Source: Burkholderiales bacterium (GTDB taxonomy: Bacteria; Pseudomonadota; Gammaproteobacteria; Burkholderiales; Burkholderiaceae). From it: a stretch of DNA of 20,385 nt. The translations under genes and the position numbers were made by a program. Below the pieces are notes generated by a model, which was not told where the DNA came from, made no database searches, and saw only the letters and a program-made list of their open reading frames with translations. Below are positions 16,617 to 20,385 of the stretch, one piece after another; within the stretch, counting starts at the first letter, position 1; the number at the start of each line of letters is the position of its first letter. The stretch spans positions 1 to 20,385 of the forward strand of contig CANBQJ010000046.1 of NCBI GenBank assembly GCA_947371645.1, given 5' to 3'.

Positions 16617-16643
16617 TCAGACACGCTTTGCGGCAAAAAGTTC
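16617..16643 (-). promoter_or_regulatory. Sigma-E-type promoter for rseA
   Basis: GAACTT (16643-16638) and TCTGA (16621-16617) on the minus strand, separated by 16 bases, match the enterobacterial sigma-E consensus in both elements and spacing. It lies in the rpoE-rseA gap, so sigma-E would directly raise its own inhibitor. Predicted start is near 16610. Confidence 0.7.
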
Positions 16644-16690
16644 ATTCGGATTTGACCGGGGGGGCCGCACAGGTGCGTGCCACGACGCGC

Positions 16691-17434
16691 TTACCAGCGC
16701 TCGCCCTGGCGGGTGTCCAGCATGGGGCGCAAGCGCGTGGCAATGGCCTCTCGCGCACGGAAAATGCGGGAGCGCACCGTGCCGATCGGGCAGTTCATCA
16801 GCTCGGCAATTTCTTCATAGCTCAGGCCTTCGATCTCCCGCAAGGTGATGGCTTGACGCAAATCGTCAGACAGGGCCTCGATGGCCGCGTTCACGGCGTC
16901 GGCGATTTGCCGGCTGGCCATGAGCGACTCCGGCGTTTCGCCATCGGTGACTTCATTTTCAACACGGGAGGACTCTTCGCCGTCCAGGTCAGCGGAGGCC
17001 AGCGCCGACTCGGTGACCAGTGGGTCGCGCTGGAGGCCAGCCATCGCCTTTTTGGACGTGTTCACCGCGATGCGGTAGAGCCAGGTGTAGAAGGCGCTCT
17101 CGCCCCTGAAATTGGGCAGGGCACGGTAAGCACGGATGAAGGTTTCCTGGGCGATGTCTTCGACGAGGTCAACGTCGCGCACCATGCGGCCGATCAGCCG
17201 CTCAATGCGACGCTGGTACTTCACCACCAGGAGTTCGAAGGCGCGCTGGTCACCCCGCTGCACGCGCTCGACCAGGGGCGCATCCACGTCCACAGGCCCA
17301 GTCGGCGCTTCGGGCTCGGCCACGCGATCCGGTGCGTCTGGCGCAGCCTTGCGCAGGCCAGCAGGCACCGCAGTGCCACTGCCTTCAGGTCCAGCGTGGA
17401 GGTCTGGCTGGTCCATGCGCGGTGCTTGGCTCAA
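16691..17434 (-). CDS. rpoE: RNA polymerase sigma-E factor (AlgU/RpoE, ECF family)
   Basis: ECF sigma factor of the envelope stress response. Region 2 spans about 54-125 (LVERVQRGDQRAFELLVVKYQ has more than one core contact; DIAQETFIRAYRALPNF at 93-109), and region 4 spans 188-238 (LREIEGLSYEEIAELMN, GTVRSRIFRAREAI). The core aligns with E. coli RpoE (191 residues), leaving about 45 extra N-terminal residues rich in Ala/Pro. The start given is TTG at 17434, because AGGGG lies six bases upstream; ATG at 17416 and GTG at 17293 are alternatives, and the last would match the usual family length. The given start overlaps the preceding frame by 50 bases. A 164-base leader with its own sigma-E promoter follows before rseA. 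Product certain, start uncertain. Confidence 0.93.
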   Translation of the reverse strand: MSQAPRMDQPDLHAGPEGSGTAVPAGLRKAAPDAPDRVAEPEAPTGPVDVDAPLVERVQRGDQRAFELLVVKYQRRIERLIGRMVRDVDLVEDIAQETFIRAYRALPNFRGESAFYTWLYRIAVNTSKKAMAGLQRDPLVTESALASADLDGEESSRVENEVTDGETPESLMASRQIADAVNAAIEALSDDLRQAITLREIEGLSYEEIAELMNCPIGTVRSRIFRAREAIATRLRPMLDTRQGERW

Positions 17435-18242
17435 GTTCTGCCCCTGTGTCGTTGTGCATGATCAATGTGGCCGGGAATGCCTCTGCGTCCACTTCATCAA
17501 CATCTGGGTGGCCGGTCCCGCCCCCGGCCTGAAGCGCCAGTTTGCGGCGCGCCACGGCCGAGGACCATGACGCGCATGATGCCACTGCATCGACATCCGG
17601 ACCAGAGGGCCTGACGCCAGCAGGGCCAGTCGCAGGGCGCAGAAGCGGCTTGGCCGTCGTGCTCGCCGAACGCAGCAGGACCTTCAGTGCCTGCTGACCG
17701 GAGCCTTTGCCCAGGTGCGCCCAGCACCAGCCCTGGTCAGGTAATTCAAGGCAAAGGTGATCGCCCCAGTGGAGCTTCAGACTGGGCTGCACGGGATGGT
17801 GACCAGGCCCCCAGGTGAAGCCGAGCGGCTCCGGCGTGGCTTCTGGCTGGTGGCGGGTGCGCTCAGGCACCTGACCGGGCATCGGCCCCCACCAAGACAA
17901 GGTGTGCGCGGATTCACCCGGCGCCTCATGCGTGGCCGCACGCCACCGCGGCAGCACGCGCACGCACCAGATCAACAGTGAAACGGCCATGAGCAACAGC
18001 GCCGCCGGCCAGCCACTCAGCGCCCTCGCCCAGGCCACCAGCCAGAGCGTCAGGACACCTGCAGGCACACCCGTGAGCAGGATCAAAGCCGTGCGCGGCC
18101 AGGGGCTGGCGGTGAGCAAGCCAGGCCTCAGTTGCCAGCTGTGAGAGGGTGAGCCCGCCCGGGGCGACAGACTCTCAGGGCGCAGCCGATGGCGCCCTGC
18201 TGAGCGCGGAAGTTCAGATGCGCTTGAAGACCAGCGTGCCAT
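17385..18242 (-). CDS. Hypothetical two-helix membrane protein, possibly YgfX/CptA-like
   Basis: Not recognised with confidence. The frame has 285 codons from the ATG at 18242, which lies inside the end of fabF; the first 30 or so codons are poorer in third-position G/C, so the real start may be further in, near HSWQLRPGLL. Two hydrophobic segments (about 50-70 and 73-92) are followed by a soluble part with LHWGDHLCLELPDQGWCWAHLG and LKVLLRSAS. Two adjacent helices plus a small beta-rich domain, in the slot between fabF and rpoE, recall YgfX/CptA-type proteins. After about residue 205 the chain turns into low-complexity sequence and overlaps the rpoE start by 50 bases. Coding strand and frame are fairly secure, ends and function are not. 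Confidence 0.6.
   Translation of the reverse strand: MARWSSSASELPRSAGRHRLRPESLSPRAGSPSHSWQLRPGLLTASPWPRTALILLTGVPAGVLTLWLVAWARALSGWPAALLLMAVSLLIWCVRVLPRWRAATHEAPGESAHTLSWWGPMPGQVPERTRHQPEATPEPLGFTWGPGHHPVQPSLKLHWGDHLCLELPDQGWCWAHLGKGSGQQALKVLLRSASTTAKPLLRPATGPAGVRPSGPDVDAVASCASWSSAVARRKLALQAGGGTGHPDVDEVDAEAFPATLIMHNDTGAELEPSTAHGPARPPRWT
17441..17445 (-). promoter_or_regulatory. Possible ribosome binding site for the TTG start of rpoE
   Basis: AGGGG on the minus strand, six bases before the TTG at 17434. No comparable site precedes the ATG at 17416, so this site is the main argument for the rare start codon. Confidence 0.4.
18176..18199. repeat. Perfect 8-bp inverted repeat after fabF
   Basis: CAGGGCGC (18176-18183) and GCGCCCTG (18192-18199) flank an 8-base loop, 14 bases after the fabF stop on the minus strand. 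No T-run follows in either direction, so it is not a classical terminator; it may protect the 3' end of the fab transcript. It lies within the first codons of the following hypothetical frame. Confidence 0.6.
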
Positions 18243-19458
18243 TGGTGCCGCCGAAACCGAAGTTGTTCTTCAGGGCAGCGTCGATCTTCATCTCCCGCGC
18301 AGTGTTGGCGCAGTAGTCCAGGTCGCACTCCGGGTCCTGGTTGAAGATGTTGATGGTGGGTGGCGAGACCTGGTGGTGTACCGCCAGGGCCGTGAACACC
18401 GACTCGATGCCACCGGCGCCGCCCAGCAAGTGGCCGGTCATGGACTTGGTCGAGTTGACCACCAGCTTCCTGGCGTGGTCGCCAAACCCCGCCTTGATGG
18501 CGTTGGTTTCGTTCAAGTCACCCAGGGGCGTGGAGGTGCCGTGGGCATTGAGGTACTGCACCTGATCCGGGTTGAGGCCGGCATCGCGCAGCGCACCCAG
18601 CATGGAGCGCTTGGGGCCGTCCACGTCAGGCGCGGTCATGTGGTAGGCGTCACCGCTCATGCCAAAGCCGGCGATCTCGGCGTAGATGCGGGCGCCGCGC
18701 GCCACCGCACTGTCGTAAGACTCGACGACCATGACGCCAGCGCCCTCGCCCAGCACGAAGCCGTCACGGTCCTTGTCCCAGGGGCGGGATGCGGTGGCCG
18801 GGTCGTCGTTGCGTGTGGACAGCGCGCGGGCTGCGGCGAAACCACCGATGCCCAGCGGGCTCACGGTGGCCTCGGCGCCACCGGCCACGATGATGTCGGC
18901 GTCACCACACTGGATGAGGCGTGCCGCCAGACCGATGGCGTGGAGGCCGGTGGTGCAGGCTGTGACCACACCCAGGTTCGGCCCCTTGAAGCCGAACTGG
19001 ATGGACACGTGGCCCGAAATCATGTTGATGATGGACGCGGGCACGAAGAACGGCGAAATGCGCCGTGGGCCGCGGTCCTTGTAGTCTTGGTGGGTCTGCT
19101 CAATCATGGGCAGACCACCAATGCCTGAACCCACCATCACGCCGATGCGTTCGGCGAGCTCAGGTGTCAGGGCGTCACCCACTGGCAGGCCGGCATCGCG
19201 AACAGCTTGACAGCTCGCGGCCACCCCATAGTGGATGAAGGTATCCATGTGGCGGGCTTCTTTGGCGGGGATGTAATCCTCGATGTTGAAGCCCTTGACC
19301 TCACCCGCAAACTGGCAGGCGAACGCCGAAGCATCGAACTTGGTGATCGTCTGGATGCCACTGCGACCCGCCAGCAAGTTCGCCCAGGAATCCTGGACGT
19401 TGTTGCCAACTGGGGTCACAAGACCCAGACCCGTAACGACGACGCGACGACGGCTCAT
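18214..19458 (-). CDS. fabF: 3-oxoacyl-[acyl-carrier-protein] synthase II
   Basis: Condensing enzyme of fatty-acid elongation: joins malonyl-ACP to acyl-ACP in the cytoplasm and is important for temperature-dependent unsaturated chain length. The 414-residue length is normal (E. coli 413). The thiolase-fold triad is C168 (VTACTTG), H306 (NAHGTST) and H343 (MTGHLLGGAGG), with K338 nearby. The chain starts MSRRRVVVTGLGLVTPVG and ends NNFGFGGTNGTLVFKRI, as in the family. It follows acpP by 35 bases without a strong ribosome binding site. Part of the fabG-acpP-fabF cluster. No anomalies seen. Confidence 0.97.
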   Translation of the reverse strand: MSRRRVVVTGLGLVTPVGNNVQDSWANLLAGRSGIQTITKFDASAFACQFAGEVKGFNIEDYIPAKEARHMDTFIHYGVAASCQAVRDAGLPVGDALTPELAERIGVMVGSGIGGLPMIEQTHQDYKDRGPRRISPFFVPASIINMISGHVSIQFGFKGPNLGVVTACTTGLHAIGLAARLIQCGDADIIVAGGAEATVSPLGIGGFAAARALSTRNDDPATASRPWDKDRDGFVLGEGAGVMVVESYDSAVARGARIYAEIAGFGMSGDAYHMTAPDVDGPKRSMLGALRDAGLNPDQVQYLNAHGTSTPLGDLNETNAIKAGFGDHARKLVVNSTKSMTGHLLGGAGGIESVFTALAVHHQVSPPTINIFNQDPECDLDYCANTAREMKIDAALKNNFGFGGTNGTLVFKRI

Positions 19459-19493
19459 GCTTGGATGGGGAAAGGTCGATGGGCAGTGAAAGA

Positions 19494-19733
19494 TCAGGCC
19501 TTGACGTGGGCCTTGGCGTAGTCGATCGCCAACTGAACGGTGGTGATCTTTTCAGCTTCTTCGTCCGGGATTTCGATGCCGAACTCGTCTTCGAGGGCCA
19601 TCACCAGCTCGACAGTGTCCAGGGAATCGGCGCCCAGGTCGGCCACGAAAGCCTTCTCAGCGCTGACTTCCGACTCGGCCACACCGAGTTGCTCTGCAAT
19701 GATCTTCTTGACGCGTGCTTCGATATCGCTCAT
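19494..19733 (-). CDS. acpP: Acyl carrier protein
   Basis: Small acidic carrier of growing acyl chains. From the ATG at 19733 it has 79 residues: [18 protein letters not shown] at the start and [18 protein letters not shown] with the phosphopantetheine-bearing serine S37. The open frame extends upstream to 19853, but those 40 residues are not ACP. TGGAGGA (19743-19737) three to four bases before the ATG is a strong ribosome binding site, in keeping with very high expression. Possible own promoter in the 122-base gap after fabG. Activated by AcpS, whose gene is in the same window. Confidence 0.97.
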   Translation of the reverse strand: MSDIEARVKKIIAEQLGVAESEVSAEKAFVADLGADSLDTVELVMALEDEFGIEIPDEEAEKITTVQLAIDYAKAHVKA

Positions 19734-19736
19734 GAC

Positions 19737-19742
19737 TCCTCC
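19737..19742 (-). promoter_or_regulatory. Ribosome binding site of acpP
   Basis: GGAGGA on the minus strand, three bases before the ATG at 19733. It decides against the longer open frame starting at 19853. Confidence 0.75.
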
Positions 19743-19768
19743 AGGAGGGTGGTGCAAACAAACCAGGG

Positions 19769-19774
19769 ATTTTA
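19769..19774 (-). promoter_or_regulatory. Candidate -10 box for acpP
   Basis: TAAAAT on the minus strand, five of six matches to TATAAT, about 35 bases before the acpP start. No clear -35 hexamer at 16-18 bases, so confidence is low. A separate acpP promoter is common in other bacteria. Confidence 0.3.
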
Positions 19775-19806
19775 CCGGTTGGCCACGGTGATGGCCGCCC
19801 GGCACG

Positions 19807-19842
19807 AAAAATTGGATTGGGGCATCCCTGCAACATCCCCAA
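19807..19842 (-). terminator. Weak terminator-like hairpin between fabG and acpP
   Basis: TTGGGG (19842-19837) pairs with CCCCAA (19822-19817) across a 14-base loop on the minus strand; TTTTT (19811-19807) follows five bases later. The long loop and the gap before the T-run make it weak; it may lower read-through from fabG. Confidence 0.3.
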
Positions 19843-19855
19843 GCCATTGACATGA

Positions 19856-20385
19856 TCAGGTCATGAACATGCCGCCATTGACGTGCAATTCTGTGCCAGT
19901 GATGTAGCCGGCCTGCGGCGACGCCAGGAAGACCACGGCGTGCGCGATGTCCTCGGGCTGACCCAGGCGCCCCAAGGGGATCTGGGTCTTCAGCGCCGCG
20001 TGTTGCTCTGGTGACAGGCCCTTGGTCATGTCGGTGTCGATGAACCCGGGGGCCACGCAGTTGACCGTGACGTTGCGGCTGCCCAGTTCACGCGCCAGGG
20101 CGCGGGTCATGCCGGCCACACCGGCCTTGGCGGCCGCGTAGTTGGCCTGCCCCGCATTGCCGCTGGCGCCCACCACCGAGGTGATGTTGATGATGCGGCC
20201 GTGGCGCTGTTTCATCATCGGGCGCATGACGGCACGCGACAGGCGGAAGACGGCCTTGAGGTTGGTGTCGATCACCGCATCCCAGTCGTCGTCCTTCATG
20301 CGCATGGCCAGGGTGTCGCGGGTGATGCCGGCGTTGTTCACCAGGATGTGCAGGGCGCCGTGTTCCTTGACGATGGCATCGACCA
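19856..20385 (-). CDS. fabG: 3-oxoacyl-[acyl-carrier-protein] reductase (N-terminus outside the window)
   Basis: NADPH-dependent reductase of the first reduction step in fatty-acid elongation, a short-chain dehydrogenase. The frame stays open to the right edge ([19 protein letters not shown]), so the GTG at 20341 is an internal valine and not the start; about 70 N-terminal residues including the cofactor-binding TGxxxGIG are missing. Visible are NNAG, the catalytic Ser in [13 protein letters not shown] with Tyr and Lys, and the C-terminal [13 protein letters not shown]. Followed by acpP and fabF, which makes FabG far more likely than another member of this large family. Confidence 0.95.
   Translation of the reverse strand, partial: VDAIVKEHGALHILVNNAGITRDTLAMRMKDDDWDAVIDTNLKAVFRLSRAVMRPMMKQRHGRIINITSVVGASGNAGQANYAAAKAGVAGMTRALARELGSRNVTVNCVAPGFIDTDMTKGLSPEQHAALKTQIPLGRLGQPEDIAHAVVFLASPQAGYITGTELHVNGGMFMT

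Noticed and set aside
17419..17439. GAACTT at the rpoE TTG start as a sigma-E promoter
   Set aside because: No TCTGA-like -10 element 15-17 bases downstream; the sequence there overlaps the coding start.
19734..19853. 40-residue extension of ACP
   Set aside because: Crosses the ribosome binding site and probable promoter; ACP starts at [10 protein letters not shown].

Overview
This is a GC-rich, densely packed piece of core bacterial chromosome, almost certainly from a betaproteobacterium of the order Burkholderiales. The assignment rests on protein family features (RNase E with an Arg/Gly-rich C-terminal half, a DUF4845 gene beside lepB and rnc, Era with a long tail) and on a gene order recalled from that group: fabG-acpP-fabF-(small membrane protein)-rpoE-rseA-mucD-lepA-lepB-DUF4845-rnc-era-recO-pdxJ-acpS-nagZ. 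I cannot name the genus. I see no insertion sequence, phage gene, CRISPR array, tRNA or rRNA.

Layout. On the + strand, positions 1-2942 hold rne (RNase E), whose start codon lost its first base at the window edge, followed by an intrinsic terminator. Everything else lies on the minus strand and reads from the right edge to the left. fabG (N-terminus cut off), acpP and fabF (19856-20385, 19494-19733, 18214-19458) belong to fatty-acid elongation. A poorly conserved two-helix membrane protein (17385-18242) overlaps rpoE. rpoE and rseA encode sigma-E and its membrane anti-sigma factor. mucD encodes the periplasmic Do-type protease. No rseB/mucB gene lies between rseA and mucD, where it is usually found. 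Next come lepA (EF4), lepB (signal peptidase I), a DUF4845 protein, rnc, era, recO, pdxJ, acpS and nagZ, most with very short gaps or 1-4 base overlaps. The run ends with a 3-hydroxyacyl-CoA dehydrogenase gene and a regulator that joins an AraC-type sensor domain to a PAS-like region and a LuxR-type helix-turn-helix.

The genes group by function. Fatty-acid and ACP supply comes from fabG/acpP/fabF, with acpS activating ACP. Envelope stress control comes from rpoE/rseA/mucD. Protein export and translation come from lepA/lepB. RNA processing and ribosome assembly come from rnc/era. Recombination repair (recO), vitamin B6 synthesis (pdxJ) and muropeptide recycling (nagZ) complete the run.

The most interesting signals are non-coding. 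(1) The lepA leader has a canonical intrinsic terminator whose U-tract touches the lepA ATG, with a possible alternative fold. (2) The mucD-lepA gap carries a cluster of DnaA-box-like sequences including one perfect TTATCCACA. (3) A near-consensus sigma-E promoter lies between rpoE and rseA, and a strong hairpin plus T-tract begins at its predicted start site. (4) rseB appears to be missing. (5) The AraC-sensor/PAS/LuxR-HTH regulator has an unusual domain order. All are sequence-level hypotheses; no homology search was run.
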